NCBI GenBank assembly: GCA_910583775.1
Contig: CAJTYD010000003.1
Coordinates: 8,032-72,031, forward strand
Origin: an uncultured Muribaculaceae bacterium
GTDB lineage: Bacteria > Bacteroidota > Bacteroidia > Bacteroidales > Muribaculaceae
Direction of reading: 5' to 3'
Length of the DNA: 64,000 nucleotides
The notes below the pieces were generated by a model. The model was not told where the DNA came from. It saw only the letters and a list, made by a program, of their open reading frames with translations, and made no database searches. Position 1 is the stretch's first letter, and each line of letters starts with the position of its first letter. The position numbers and the translations under genes are program-made. This document shows positions 18,320 through 28,188 of the stretch, piece after piece.

Positions 18320-20291
18320 GAATTCACCAGATAAAACCGCGTCCTACCCTATGATGCCCCGCCGGTTCTTCCTCCCGACGTCGAAAGACGAGATTGAGGA
18401 ATTGGGTTGGGAGCAGCCCGACATAATCCTGTTTTCCGGCGACGCCTACGTCGACCATCCGAGTTTCGGAGCCGCAGTTATAGGCAGAGTGCTCCAGCAT
18501 GCAGGATACAAGGTCGCGATCGTGCCCCAGCCGAACTGGCGTGACGACCTGCGTGATTTCAGAAAACTCGGCAGTCCGCGCCTTTTCTTCGGCGTTTCGG
18601 CCGGAGCGATGGATTCGATGGTGAACCATTATACCGCCAACCGCCGGCTCCGGAGCGACGACGCATACACTCCCGGCGGCCGACACGGGATGCGGCCCGA
18701 CTACCCTACCATCGTCTATTCCAAAATATTGAAGGAGATTTACCCGAACGTACCGGTAATCGCGGGAGGCATCGAGGCCTCTCTGAGAAGAGTCGCGCAT
18801 TATGACTACTGGCAGGATCGGCTAAGGCCATCCATACTTTGCGATGCTCCGGCGGATATGCTCGTTTACGGCATGGGCGAGAGGACAATACTCGAGATTG
18901 CATCGCGCCTTGACAGAGGAGACAGCTTAGCCGACATGACCCAGATTCCGCAGACTGTGCTGTTTTCTTCGGAAATCCCGGGGAAAGACGACATCGTTCT
19001 CCATAGTTTCGAGGAGTGTCTCAAGGAAAAGAAGCTTCAGGCAGAGAACTTCAGACACGTTGAAGTGGAGTCGAACAAATACAGCGGCAAGACAATCTGG
19101 CAGTCGACAGGAGGAAGATACATCAGGATCAATCCCATGTATCCTCCTATGACAACGAGCGAAATAGACGCCTCGTTCGACCTCCCCTATACACGCGTCC
19201 CCCATCCGAGATACAAAGGGAAACGGATTCCCGCATACGACATGATCCGCCATTCCGTCAACCTTCACAGAGGATGCTTCGGAGGATGCGCCTTCTGCAC
19301 GATTTCAGCCCATCAGGGAAAATTCATCGCCTCCAGATCTAAGGAATCCATTTTGAAGGAGGTGAAGAAAATTTGCGAGATGCCTGATTTCAAAGGATAT
19401 ATATCGGATCTTGGGGGGCCTTCGGCAAATATGTACCGGATGGGCGGCAAGAACCCGGAAATATGCAAAAAGTGCACGAAGCCTTCGTGTCTGCATCCTG
19501 TGGTGTGTCCAAACCTCAACAATGACCATTCAGCGCTCCTCGACATTTATCATGCAGTAGATTCCCTCCCGGAGATAAAAAAATCATTTATCGGGAGCGG
19601 CGTCAGATACGATCTTGCCCTGGCTCATAATGACGACAAAAAAATCGGCGAGGTCAACAGAAAGTATGTCGAAGAACTTATTTCCTCTCATGTCAGCGGC
19701 CGCCTGAAAGTAGCTCCAGAACATACTTCCGACCGCGTTCTGGACATAATGCGCAAACCTTCGTTTTCTCTGTTCAGGAAATTCAAAGATATCTTCGACC
19801 GTCTGAATGAGAAACATGGCCTGAAGCAGCAGATTATCCCCTATTTCATTTCGTCCCATCCGGGATGTACGGAAGAAGATATGGCTGAACTCGCCTGCAT
19901 TACGAAGAGTCTCTCATTCCATCTGGAACAAGTTCAGGATTTCACTCCCACCCCCATGACCGTCGCCACCGAGATTTATTATACAGGTTACCATCCTTAT
20001 ACTTCTGAAAAAATATTCACGGCGAAGACAGAGAGCGAAAAACTCGCCCAAAGGAAATTCTTCTTCTGGTACAAGCCTGAATACAGTCATGAAATAAGCG
20101 AATCTCTGAAAAGACTGAAGAGGCTTGACCTTCTCTCTCGTCTATATCCTAACCGATATTCTTCCCCCAAGGAACCAAGTCAGAGAAACAGGAGGCAGGA
20201 AAGATCCTCCGGCAATCGGGATAAGGGGGGAAATAATAAATTTCAGAATAAAACACACCTTTATAATTCAAAGTATAATAAGAAGAAGTAA
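18312..20291 (+). CDS. YgiQ-family radical SAM protein
   Basis: A 659-residue UPF0313/YgiQ protein. The N-terminal part (about 1-300) is the family-specific domain. The radical SAM cluster motif is RGCFGGCAFC (Cys322, Cys326, Cys329). A further cysteine group CKKCTKPSCLHPVVC follows and could bind another iron-sulfur cluster. The C-terminus ends in a basic, low-complexity tail rich in R, N, S and K. The reaction is unknown; members are widespread in anaerobes. It overlaps uvrB by eight bases, so the two are co-transcribed and probably coupled in translation. Confidence 0.9.
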   Translation: MDKNSPDKTASYPMMPRRFFLPTSKDEIEELGWEQPDIILFSGDAYVDHPSFGAAVIGRVLQHAGYKVAIVPQPNWRDDLRDFRKLGSPRLFFGVSAGAMDSMVNHYTANRRLRSDDAYTPGGRHGMRPDYPTIVYSKILKEIYPNVPVIAGGIEASLRRVAHYDYWQDRLRPSILCDAPADMLVYGMGERTILEIASRLDRGDSLADMTQIPQTVLFSSEIPGKDDIVLHSFEECLKEKKLQAENFRHVEVESNKYSGKTIWQSTGGRYIRINPMYPPMTTSEIDASFDLPYTRVPHPRYKGKRIPAYDMIRHSVNLHRGCFGGCAFCTISAHQGKFIASRSKESILKEVKKICEMPDFKGYISDLGGPSANMYRMGGKNPEICKKCTKPSCLHPVVCPNLNNDHSALLDIYHAVDSLPEIKKSFIGSGVRYDLALAHNDDKKIGEVNRKYVEELISSHVSGRLKVAPEHTSDRVLDIMRKPSFSLFRKFKDIFDRLNEKHGLKQQIIPYFISSHPGCTEEDMAELACITKSLSFHLEQVQDFTPTPMTVATEIYYTGYHPYTSEKIFTAKTESEKLAQRKFFFWYKPEYSHEISESLKRLKRLDLLSRLYPNRYSSPKEPSQRNRRQERSSGNRDKGGNNKFQNKTHLYNSKYNKKK

Positions 20292-20388
20292 CCCGGCGTT
20301 TCAGAATAAAGCAGAGTAGATTTCTTAGATAAGAAGAATTCCACCTCGCTTCCACATATCTGACCATAATCATTTCAAATATTTATCT

Positions 20389-22539
20389 ATGAACAAATTA
20401 AAGCTAACCATGAGTGCTATGCTTATCCCATTGGCTTTTGCAGCCTGCGAAAAGGATAAAGAAAGCGACGAGAAAGTGATTGAAAAGCCGGACCTGACCA
20501 TAGTCGACGGCAAGATGACTCCGGAGATTCTCGAAGGTCTCGGGAGAATCGGCGAGGCTGTTCCTTCACCCGACGGGAAGACCATCGCGTTTACACTGTC
20601 TTATTCAGACATCAAGGAGAATAAATCAAATGCAGAGATCTATGTCGTTCCCGCAGAGGGCGGTGAAATCAAACGGCTCACGACATCGGCTCCGTCTGAG
20701 GGTAATATTCAGTGGATTGAAGGAGGGAAGAAACTCGCCTTCCTTAAATACGATAAAAAAAGCGAGGCTGCCCAGATTTTCGTTATGGATGCCGACGGAG
20801 GCAAAGCCAAGAGAGTCACGGACGTTGAAAACGGCATAGAATGCTTCGTCATTTCGCCCGATGGCAAAAAAGTGGTTTACTCCAGCCCTATCGACGCGTT
20901 CAATAAAGACGAGTCTCTTTTCGAAGGACTTCCGAAAACCTCAGGACGTGTCGTAGACGATCTGATGTATAAACACTGGGATGAATGGGTAACCAAGATT
21001 CCACATCCTTTTGTAGCTGACTTTAACGATGATGAGATTGAAAACGCCATCGACATCATGGAGGGTGAACCGTTCGAATGCCCGATGCGTCCCTTCGGAG
21101 CCGCCGAGTCGTTCTCCTGGGCTCCCGACAGCAAATCTCTCGTTTATGTCTCCCGCAAGCTCAAAGGAAAAGACTACGCTTTCTCAACAGACAGCAACAT
21201 CTATCTCTATGACCTTGAGAAGAAGACGACAAAAACTCTGACAGAGGATATGCCCGGCTATGATACGGATCCGGTTTTCTCCCCCGACGGCAGCAAACTC
21301 GCTTTCCTCTCCATGGCTACAGCGAAATTTGAGAGCGACAAGAAGCGTCTTATGGTGCTCGACATGAAATCGGGTATGATGAAAGACCTTACCGAAAACT
21401 GGGATTACTGGCCTGAGAACATTTCATGGGCTCCGGATGGAAAATCAATCCTTTTCAACGGCTACTGCCAGGGAGTGTCGCCGGTATTCAGAATCAATAC
21501 GTCCGATTGCAGAATCGATACTCTTGCAACCGGTATGTGTGACTTTACCGGCGTCAAGGCTCTCTCCGAAAGCAAGGCTGTGGTTCTTCGCCACTCGATG
21601 CAAAGTCCGAACGAGATCTGCATGGTGGAGGGTAACCAGGTGAAAGAGCTTACCTCGGTCAATAAAGAGGTTCTCTCTCAGCTCAAGCTCGGAGAGGTGA
21701 AAAAAGTGATGGTTCCGACAACCGATGGCAAAGAAATGCTTTGCTGGGAAATTCTTCCCTCCGATTTCGATCCCAATAAGAAATATCCCGCACTCCTTTA
21801 CTGCCAGGGAGGTCCTCAGCAGGCCGTAAGCCAGTTCTGGAGCAACCGTTGGAACTTCATGATTATGGCAGCCAACGGATATGTTGTCATAGCCCCTAAC
21901 CGCAGAGGTCTCCCCGGATTCGGCACAGAATGGAACCGTCAGATCTCCGGCGATTACGGCGGCCAGAACATGCAGGATTATTTCTCTGCCACCGACTACA
22001 TCAAATCGCGTCCATACGTGAATGCCGACAAAGTCGGAGCTATCGGCGCAAGCTACGGAGGTTTCTCTGTCTACTGGCTTGCAGGCCACAACGACGGCCG
22101 CTTCGCTGCCCTTATCGCTCACGCCGGTATCTTCAACCTTGAGGCTCAATATCTTGAGACCGAAGAGATGTGGTTTGCCGACTTCGACCTTGGAGGCCCC
22201 TGGTGGGAAGAAGGCAATGCTGTGGCTCAGAAGACATACGCAAACTCGCCCCACCGTTTCGTGAACAAATGGACTGCTCCTATCCTTGTCACAGTCGGTG
22301 AACTCGATTACCGCATTCTCGCTTCTCAGGGCATGATGGCCTTCAACGCGGCCAAGATGCACGGTCTCGAGGCTGAGATGCTTGTTTTCCCCGATGAGAA
22401 CCACTGGGTGCTGAAACCGCAGAACGCGATACTCTGGCAGCGTGTATTCTTCCGATTCCTCGACAAATATCTTAAAGACGGCGCAAACGCTTCATCCAAT
22501 GAAGCAGCCGTCGAACCAGCGAAAGACAGCGCAAAATAA
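20389..22539 (+). CDS. S9-family (prolyl oligopeptidase/DPP-like) peptidase, probable lipoprotein
   Basis: A 716-residue serine peptidase. The N-terminus MNKLKLTMSAMLIPLAFAAC looks like a lipoprotein signal, with Cys20 as the lipidated residue, although phenylalanine at -3 is slightly off the lipobox. A WD40-like beta-propeller (about 50-400, with repeated SPDGK and WAPDGKS motifs) precedes the alpha/beta hydrolase domain. The catalytic triad is visible as GASYGG (Ser555), GELDYR (Asp640) and DENHWV (His672). Such enzymes trim peptides in the periplasm or at the cell surface. The gene is monocistronic with a strong terminator at 22563-22602. Confidence 0.9.
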   Translation: MNKLKLTMSAMLIPLAFAACEKDKESDEKVIEKPDLTIVDGKMTPEILEGLGRIGEAVPSPDGKTIAFTLSYSDIKENKSNAEIYVVPAEGGEIKRLTTSAPSEGNIQWIEGGKKLAFLKYDKKSEAAQIFVMDADGGKAKRVTDVENGIECFVISPDGKKVVYSSPIDAFNKDESLFEGLPKTSGRVVDDLMYKHWDEWVTKIPHPFVADFNDDEIENAIDIMEGEPFECPMRPFGAAESFSWAPDSKSLVYVSRKLKGKDYAFSTDSNIYLYDLEKKTTKTLTEDMPGYDTDPVFSPDGSKLAFLSMATAKFESDKKRLMVLDMKSGMMKDLTENWDYWPENISWAPDGKSILFNGYCQGVSPVFRINTSDCRIDTLATGMCDFTGVKALSESKAVVLRHSMQSPNEICMVEGNQVKELTSVNKEVLSQLKLGEVKKVMVPTTDGKEMLCWEILPSDFDPNKKYPALLYCQGGPQQAVSQFWSNRWNFMIMAANGYVVIAPNRRGLPGFGTEWNRQISGDYGGQNMQDYFSATDYIKSRPYVNADKVGAIGASYGGFSVYWLAGHNDGRFAALIAHAGIFNLEAQYLETEEMWFADFDLGGPWWEEGNAVAQKTYANSPHRFVNKWTAPILVTVGELDYRILASQGMMAFNAAKMHGLEAEMLVFPDENHWVLKPQNAILWQRVFFRFLDKYLKDGANASSNEAAVEPAKDSAK

Positions 22540-22562
22540 GACAACCGTAACTTATACATATA

Positions 22563-22602
22563 CAATGCCGTTCCCCGAACCGGGAGCGGCATTGTTTTGT
22601 TT
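22563..22602 (+). terminator. Terminator of the S9 peptidase gene
   Basis: CAATGCCGTTCCC pairs with GGGAGCGGCATTG (22582-22594) around a short loop, followed by TTTTGTTT. Confidence 0.85.
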
Positions 22603-22662
22603 CAGAAATATCAGGACCGCCACGGTTCAATATACCGCCGGCGTCCTTTTCCAGAACACGAC

Positions 22663-22680
22663 ATACCTATAAGTAGGTAT
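22663..22680. promoter_or_regulatory. Inverted repeat upstream of feoAB
   Basis: ATACCTA (22663-22669) and TAGGTAT (22674-22680) are perfect inverse repeats with a TAAG loop, about 50 bases upstream of the candidate -7 box of feoAB. It is a possible site for an iron-responsive regulator; this is inference from position and symmetry. Confidence 0.35.
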
Positions 22681-22728
22681 TTTTAACTTCTGTTTTCCGC
22701 CGGAAGTCATCCTTTGGACAGAAAGTAT

Positions 22729-22736
22729 TAAATTTG
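22729..22736 (+). promoter_or_regulatory. Candidate -7 box for feoAB
   Basis: TAAATTTG, 35 bases upstream of the start. A TTTG exists only 12 bases upstream, too close for a standard -33 box. Confidence 0.4.
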
Positions 22737-22771
22737 TATTCTGATAGAATTATTAAGCGATTCTCCACTAT

Positions 22772-25210
22772 ATGAGATTATCGGAACTTAAGCCCGGAGA
22801 AACCGGAGTCATAACGAAAATATTGGGACACGGAGCCTTTCGCAAACGTGTCATGGAGATGGGATTCGTAAGAGGCAGAGAAGTAAGGACTGTCTTGAAC
22901 GCCCCTCTTCAGGATCCTGTCAAATATGCCCTGATGGATTATGAAGTCTCCCTGAGAAAAGCGGAGGCATTCCTTATAGAGGTCGAGCCCCTGAGCGTAT
23001 GGGAAAGCGCCAAGACCCACGTCGACGCCATGACGCAGGACCACGACGAGACCACCGAACATCTTAGAAAGGACAAAATCATAAACATCGCCCTGATCGG
23101 CAATCCGAATTGCGGAAAGACATCCCTTTTCAATATGGTTTCCGGCGCCCACGAGCATGTCGGAAACTATGCCGGAGTCACGGTTGGCGCCAAGGAGGGG
23201 ACCTTAAGACACAAAGGATACCGACTGAATATCGTCGACCTGCCGGGCACTTACTCCCTTTCTGCATATTCTCCTGAAGAACTATATGTGATGAGATATC
23301 TCAGGGAGGAGACTCCCGATGTGATAGTCAATGTCGTTGTGGCTTCCAATCTCGAGCGCAATCTTTACCTAACAACCGAACTGATCGACATGAACCGATC
23401 GATGATCATCGACCTTAACATGTTCGACGAGTTGCAGAAGAGCGGCGCTGAACTCGACTTCAAGAATCTTGGCAAAATGCTCGGGGTGCCCATTGTGCCG
23501 ACTATCGCATCTACCGGCTATGGAATCGAAAATCTTCTCGACACCATAGTGGAAGTCTACGAGATGAGGAATCCGGACACCCGCCACATTCATGTCAAGA
23601 TGAATCCGGAAATCGAACATGCCATCTCAGTTCTGAAGGATGAATTCAAGAAAGACCATTCAATCTCCCATCATTTCTCTCCCCGCTTTCTGGCAATCAA
23701 GTTTCTCGAGAACGACCCGGAAATCGATCATCTTCTGAGCGAGTATCCGCAATATGAAAAATGGAAAGAGATCAGAAATGATGAGGAACAGCGCGTCAGG
23801 AAGAATCTCGGCGAAGACATAGCTTCGGCCATAGCTTCTGAAAAATACGGTTTCATCAACGGTGCCCTGAAAGAGAATATGGCCGGGAATATAACGAAAG
23901 AGGAAAAGTCGACCAAGATCATCGATACTTTCGTCACCAACAAACTGTTCGGGTTTCCTATTTTCCTCGCGGTGATGTGGCTGATGTTCTGGGCTACGTT
24001 CGAACTCGGATCCTACCCGATGGAATGGATTGAATCGCTCGTTTCATGGATCTCGAGTCTTATAGGCGACTATATGGCTGACGGACCGCTGAAAGACCTG
24101 CTGCTTGACGGCGTGATCGGAGGAGTGGGAGGAGTAATAGTCTTTCTTCCCAATATTCTTATCCTCTACGCCTTTATCTCATTCATGGAGGATTCGGGAT
24201 ATATGGCGCGAGTGGCCTTCATCATGGACAAGCTCATGCATAAGATGGGATTGCATGGCAAATCATTCATTCCCCTTGTGATGGGTTTCGGATGCAATGT
24301 TCCCGCCATCATGTCGACAAGAATCATCGAAAGCAGATCAAGCCGGCTAATCACGATCCTTATAAATCCTTTTATCAGTTGCTCGGCAAGAATACCGATC
24401 TTCGTTCTTCTTGTAGGAGCATTCTTTCCACGTCACGGAGCCTGGTTCTTCGTCGGACTCTACACTTTAGGAATTCTTATAGCCGTCCTGACCGCCCGAC
24501 TGCTTCGCAAATTCTGGTTCAAGGCTGACGAGACCCCTTTCGTCATGGAACTACCTCCATACCGAATGCCGACCGCCAAAGCCACAATACGCAACATGTG
24601 GTCGAAAGCATCCCAGTATCTCCGCAAGATGGGAGGGCTTATTCTGGTTGCATCCATTATAATATGGGCTTTGTCTTATTTCCCCCACTATACTGAGAAC
24701 GACATTCCTGAAACCTACAGGGCCCAGGTTATTGGCGAGATCCCGACTGCCACCCTCGATTCAGTGAACTCGGAAACCATAAACAGGCAACTTGTGAACG
24801 AATACCAGCAGAGCAACTCGATTCTCGGACATATAGGCAAATTCATGGAGCCCGTGATGGAACCTATGGATCTTGGATGGAAGCCGTGCGTTTCGCTTAT
24901 TGCCGGATCTGCCGCCAAAGAGGTGGTCGTATCCACGCTCGGCGTCCTTTATGTCGGTGACGACGATGCCGAAGCTCTTTCTGAAAGGCTCAAGACTCCT
25001 TCTCCGCTTACAGGAAAGACTCCCTTCACACCGGCCTCGGCTATCGCCTTCATGGTTTTCGTGCTGATTTATTTCCCATGCATAGCCACGCTTGCAGCGA
25101 TCACACGCGAGACCGGTTCATGGAAATATACCGCATTCTCCATGATATACAACACCACCGTGGCCTGGATCATGGCGTTCATCGCATACCGGATAGCCAT
25201 CCTGTTCTGA
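22772..25210 (+). CDS. feoB: Ferrous iron transporter, fused FeoA-FeoB
   Basis: An 812-residue GTP-dependent Fe(II) importer of the inner membrane. Residues 1 to about 75 form a FeoA-like SH3 domain (KRVMEMGFVRG typical) fused to FeoB, an arrangement common in Bacteroidetes. The GTPase domain has G1 GNPNCGKT (110-117), G3 DLPG (156-159) and a G4-like NMFD. The C-terminal half holds two Gate domains with multiple membrane helices, including GFGCNVPAIMSTR and NPFISCSARIPIF, whose cysteines are conserved and implicated in iron passage. It stands alone; an inverted repeat upstream may be its operator. It shares a bidirectional terminator with clpC. Confidence 0.96.
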   Translation: MRLSELKPGETGVITKILGHGAFRKRVMEMGFVRGREVRTVLNAPLQDPVKYALMDYEVSLRKAEAFLIEVEPLSVWESAKTHVDAMTQDHDETTEHLRKDKIINIALIGNPNCGKTSLFNMVSGAHEHVGNYAGVTVGAKEGTLRHKGYRLNIVDLPGTYSLSAYSPEELYVMRYLREETPDVIVNVVVASNLERNLYLTTELIDMNRSMIIDLNMFDELQKSGAELDFKNLGKMLGVPIVPTIASTGYGIENLLDTIVEVYEMRNPDTRHIHVKMNPEIEHAISVLKDEFKKDHSISHHFSPRFLAIKFLENDPEIDHLLSEYPQYEKWKEIRNDEEQRVRKNLGEDIASAIASEKYGFINGALKENMAGNITKEEKSTKIIDTFVTNKLFGFPIFLAVMWLMFWATFELGSYPMEWIESLVSWISSLIGDYMADGPLKDLLLDGVIGGVGGVIVFLPNILILYAFISFMEDSGYMARVAFIMDKLMHKMGLHGKSFIPLVMGFGCNVPAIMSTRIIESRSSRLITILINPFISCSARIPIFVLLVGAFFPRHGAWFFVGLYTLGILIAVLTARLLRKFWFKADETPFVMELPPYRMPTAKATIRNMWSKASQYLRKMGGLILVASIIIWALSYFPHYTENDIPETYRAQVIGEIPTATLDSVNSETINRQLVNEYQQSNSILGHIGKFMEPVMEPMDLGWKPCVSLIAGSAAKEVVVSTLGVLYVGDDDAEALSERLKTPSPLTGKTPFTPASAIAFMVFVLIYFPCIATLAAITRETGSWKYTAFSMIYNTTVAWIMAFIAYRIAILF

Positions 25211-25250
25211 TAAACCATCATTGCAACCTTTACGGCCAACAACCGTAATA

Positions 25251-25295
25251 TTAACGCCGGAATCGCAGCCTTAAAACTGTCGATTCCGGCGTTAA
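25251..25295. terminator. Bidirectional terminator between feoAB and clpC
   Basis: TTAACGCCGGAATCG (25251-25265) pairs with CGATTCCGGCGTTAA (25281-25295), extended by CAG/CTG, with a T-rich tail after it. Confidence 0.85.
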
Positions 25296-25348
25296 CTTTT
25301 ATTTTAAACCCTCCTTCTTGAGAACTGTCAGTTCTCCTCCAGAAAAAA

Positions 25349-27904
25349 TCAATCCTCCACAAGAGGGTTATATTCTATTGTCAGCTTATCGTCACCCTCT
25401 TTGTATCCTACGTTTATCACTCCTCCGATCTTGCCCTCGGCATTCAGCTGGAGCATAAGCTCGGCGAGTTCATCCTCAAGATACTTCTGGATCGCCCTTT
25501 TTAAAGGACGGGCACCGAAATTCCTGTCATATCCTTTTTCCGACAGGAAATCCTTAGCCTCCTTCGAAAGGCTGAGCTTGAATCCAAGTTTCTCGACTCT
25601 GGAGTAGAAATCATTCAGTTCGATGTCTATGATTTCGAAAATAGATTCCTTCGTAAGTTGGTCGAACATTATGATATCGTCCACGCGGTTGAGGAATTCA
25701 GGACTGAATGCCTTGTTCAGGGCCTTCGAGATCACTCCCTGCGACTGCTCCTTGGTCATCACCTCGGTATTGAATCCGATTCCGGATCCGAAATCCTTAA
25801 GCTGACGGGAACCGACGTTACTCGTCATGATCAGGATCGTATTCTTGAAATCGATCTTACGGCCAAGAGAATCGGTGAGACGGCCTTCGTCCATAACCTG
25901 GAGAAGAAGGTTGAACACATCGGGATGAGCTTTCTCAATCTCATCGAGAAGCACAACGGAATAAGGACGACGACGAACTTTCTCCGTCAGCTGTCCACCC
26001 TCTTCATATCCTACATATCCCGGAGGCGCACCGACAAGTCGCGACACCGTGAATTTCTCCATAAACTCACTCATATCCATACGGATCAGAGAATCGGAAG
26101 AATCAAAGAGATATTCCGAAAGTTTCTTGGCGAGATGCGTCTTTCCGACACCTGTAGGGCCGAGGAACATGAACACACCGATAGGCTTCTCGGGGTCCTT
26201 GAGTCCGATTCGGTTGCGCTGTATCGCCTTTACCACCTTCCGGATCGCGTCATCCTGACCGATCACGGCCCCTTTCAAAGCTTCTCTCATCTTAAGGAGT
26301 CGGGTACCCTCTTCCTGGGCGATTCTCTGGGTGGGCACTCCTGTCATCATGGCGACGACTTCCGCCACCTTCTCCTCGTTCACCTCCTGACGCTGACTGT
26401 CGAGAGATTTTTCCCAGTTAACCTTCGCCTTTTCAAGCTCATCCTTTTTCGTGGCGACCTGATCGCGAAGAGAGGCAGCCAGCTCATAATCCTGGGCCTT
26501 TGCTGCATCGAGCTTCTTCTGAGTAAGCTCATCGACCTCCTTCTCGAGTTTCTCGATCTCCTCCGGAACCACGATGTTGGTGATATGCACGCGGCTTCCG
26601 GCCTCGTCAAGGGCGTCGAGTGCCTTGTCGGGGAAATTCCTGTCGCTGACATATCTTTCCGTCAGATTCACGCAGGCCTCGAGAGCCTCGTCAGTATAAC
26701 TCACATTGTGATGGTCCTCATATTTGCCTCTCACGTGTCTGAGAATCTCGAGAGTCTCCTCCGGAGATGTAGGTTCGACCATAACTTTCTGAAAACGACG
26801 TTCGAGCGCACCGTCCTTCTCGATGTTCTGACGGTATTCGTCAAGAGTAGTGGCGCCGATACACTGGATCTCGCCTCTGGCCAGAGCCGGCTTGAGGATG
26901 TTGGCGGCATCCATTGTTCCGGGAGCGCTTCCGGCACCCACAATGGTATGAAGCTCATCGATAAAGAGGATAATATCGGGATTCTTGGTGAGCTCGTCGA
27001 GGACGGCCTTGATCCTTTCCTCGAACTGCCCTCTGTATTTCGTACCGGCAACCATTCCTGCGAGATCAAGCCCGATCACCCTTTTGTCAAAAAGAATTCT
27101 CGAAACCTTTCTCTGGGTGATTCTCAAAGCGAGACCCTCGACAATGGCTGATTTCCCGACACCGGGCTCACCTATCAATACAGGGTTGTTCTTCTTTCTT
27201 CTCGAGAGAATCTGAGCCAGGCGCTCGATCTCGTTCTCCCGGCCTACAACAGGATCGAGTCTGCCCTCGGAAGCAGCCTTGGTCATATCATATCCGAACT
27301 TATCGAGAGCAGGAGTATCGCTCTTGGGAGCCTTTCTGGAACCCTTCTCCGATTTCTCGTCACCCGATTTTCTTTCTGCGCCGAAAGGATAATCATCATC
27401 ATCCTCGTCATCATGGCTGTAATCCTCTTTTCCCGAGACAGGGGGCATCCCCATCGGGCCGAAACTCTGGATCGAGATGTCGAAATTGAGATACTGGTCT
27501 TTGATCTGGCGTAAAACCTCGCTGTTCATACAGTTCTTATCATGAATCAAGGCAAGGAGAATATGTTCGCTGCCTATTACGATAGAATTCATCTTGCGGG
27601 CCTCCGAAGTAGCGAGCTGCAACTGACGGATCACGGCAAGGCTGATCTTATACTGCTGTTCGAATAATGTAGTTGTCTCTTCAGATACATGTGGCTCCGA
27701 AAGATATTCCTCAAGTTCCGACTGAATCTTATCGATGGGCACATGCAGCTGGTTTAAGATTCTAAAAGCGTAACCATCTTTGTTTTTGATGGATGCGAGC
27801 ACAATATGCTCGCAGGAAATGAAGGGGGCGTTAAATCTCTGCGCCTCCTTGTAACCAAGCTCAAGAATCGGTCTGAATTGCTTAGAATAATCGTTTTTCA
27901 TCAA
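25349..27904 (-). CDS. clpC: ClpC-type ATP-dependent Clp protease ATP-binding subunit
   Basis: AAA+ unfoldase that feeds proteins to ClpP. The 851 residues contain an N-terminal Clp_N double repeat (about 1-145), an acidic/basic linker (about 160-200) and AAA1 with Walker A GEPGVGKS (245-252). A middle domain with a UVR-like stretch ([16 protein letters not shown]) follows, then AAA2 with GPTGVGKTH and [12 protein letters not shown], and a C-terminal D2-small domain. The UVR-like middle segment and domain order distinguish ClpC from ClpA and ClpB. It is monocistronic, with a -7-like box at 27945-27952. Confidence 0.95.
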   Translation of the reverse strand: MMKNDYSKQFRPILELGYKEAQRFNAPFISCEHIVLASIKNKDGYAFRILNQLHVPIDKIQSELEEYLSEPHVSEETTTLFEQQYKISLAVIRQLQLATSEARKMNSIVIGSEHILLALIHDKNCMNSEVLRQIKDQYLNFDISIQSFGPMGMPPVSGKEDYSHDDEDDDDYPFGAERKSGDEKSEKGSRKAPKSDTPALDKFGYDMTKAASEGRLDPVVGRENEIERLAQILSRRKKNNPVLIGEPGVGKSAIVEGLALRITQRKVSRILFDKRVIGLDLAGMVAGTKYRGQFEERIKAVLDELTKNPDIILFIDELHTIVGAGSAPGTMDAANILKPALARGEIQCIGATTLDEYRQNIEKDGALERRFQKVMVEPTSPEETLEILRHVRGKYEDHHNVSYTDEALEACVNLTERYVSDRNFPDKALDALDEAGSRVHITNIVVPEEIEKLEKEVDELTQKKLDAAKAQDYELAASLRDQVATKKDELEKAKVNWEKSLDSQRQEVNEEKVAEVVAMMTGVPTQRIAQEEGTRLLKMREALKGAVIGQDDAIRKVVKAIQRNRIGLKDPEKPIGVFMFLGPTGVGKTHLAKKLSEYLFDSSDSLIRMDMSEFMEKFTVSRLVGAPPGYVGYEEGGQLTEKVRRRPYSVVLLDEIEKAHPDVFNLLLQVMDEGRLTDSLGRKIDFKNTILIMTSNVGSRQLKDFGSGIGFNTEVMTKEQSQGVISKALNKAFSPEFLNRVDDIIMFDQLTKESIFEIIDIELNDFYSRVEKLGFKLSLSKEAKDFLSEKGYDRNFGARPLKRAIQKYLEDELAELMLQLNAEGKIGGVINVGYKEGDDKLTIEYNPLVED

Positions 27905-27944
27905 TATCCTTTCTATTTATCTAAACCTATAACAAAATCTATGC

Positions 27945-27952
27945 CAAATTTA
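27945..27952 (-). promoter_or_regulatory. Candidate -7 box for clpC
   Basis: Reads TAAATTTG on the minus strand, 41 bases upstream of the start. A TTG 15 bases further upstream is closer than usual. Confidence 0.4.
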
Positions 27953-28076
27953 CTAAAAATATACTTTCAAGCCATGTCCGATCACATTCCTCCCGCCTCA
28001 AATTAAACATTATTATACATGGAGAGGATGCTATGACAAATAGGGAAAGGAAGAGAGCCGAAATGAGTTTAAAAAT

Positions 28077-28107
28077 TTTGCCGTTTTGAGAAATTATTGT
28101 AATTTTG
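28077..28107 (+). promoter_or_regulatory. Promoter of gyrA
   Basis: TTTG (28077-28080), 19 bases, TAATTTTG (28100-28107). This places transcription start near 28114 and supports the downstream ATG at 28189. Confidence 0.7.
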
Positions 28108-28188
28108 TAAGAAGGATTATAGGCATTGACACAATGCAGGATTCGGGGCAATGAGGCCAAGTTGCCTCGCCTAAAAGAAAACTTAAAA

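Noticed and set aside
21445..22404. Open frame of 319 codons opposite the S9 peptidase gene
   Set aside because: Antisense to the catalytic domain of a clear peptidase; no family resemblance.
25658..27151. Long open frame (497 codons) on the plus strand opposite clpC
   Set aside because: Lies wholly antisense to a complete clpC with perfect motifs; its translation has no recognisable domain and reflects codon bias of the real gene.
28126..28188. Upstream in-frame ATG for gyrA
   Set aside because: Adds 21 residues not seen in GyrA; the predicted transcript starts near 28114 and the family start [11 protein letters not shown] is at 28189.
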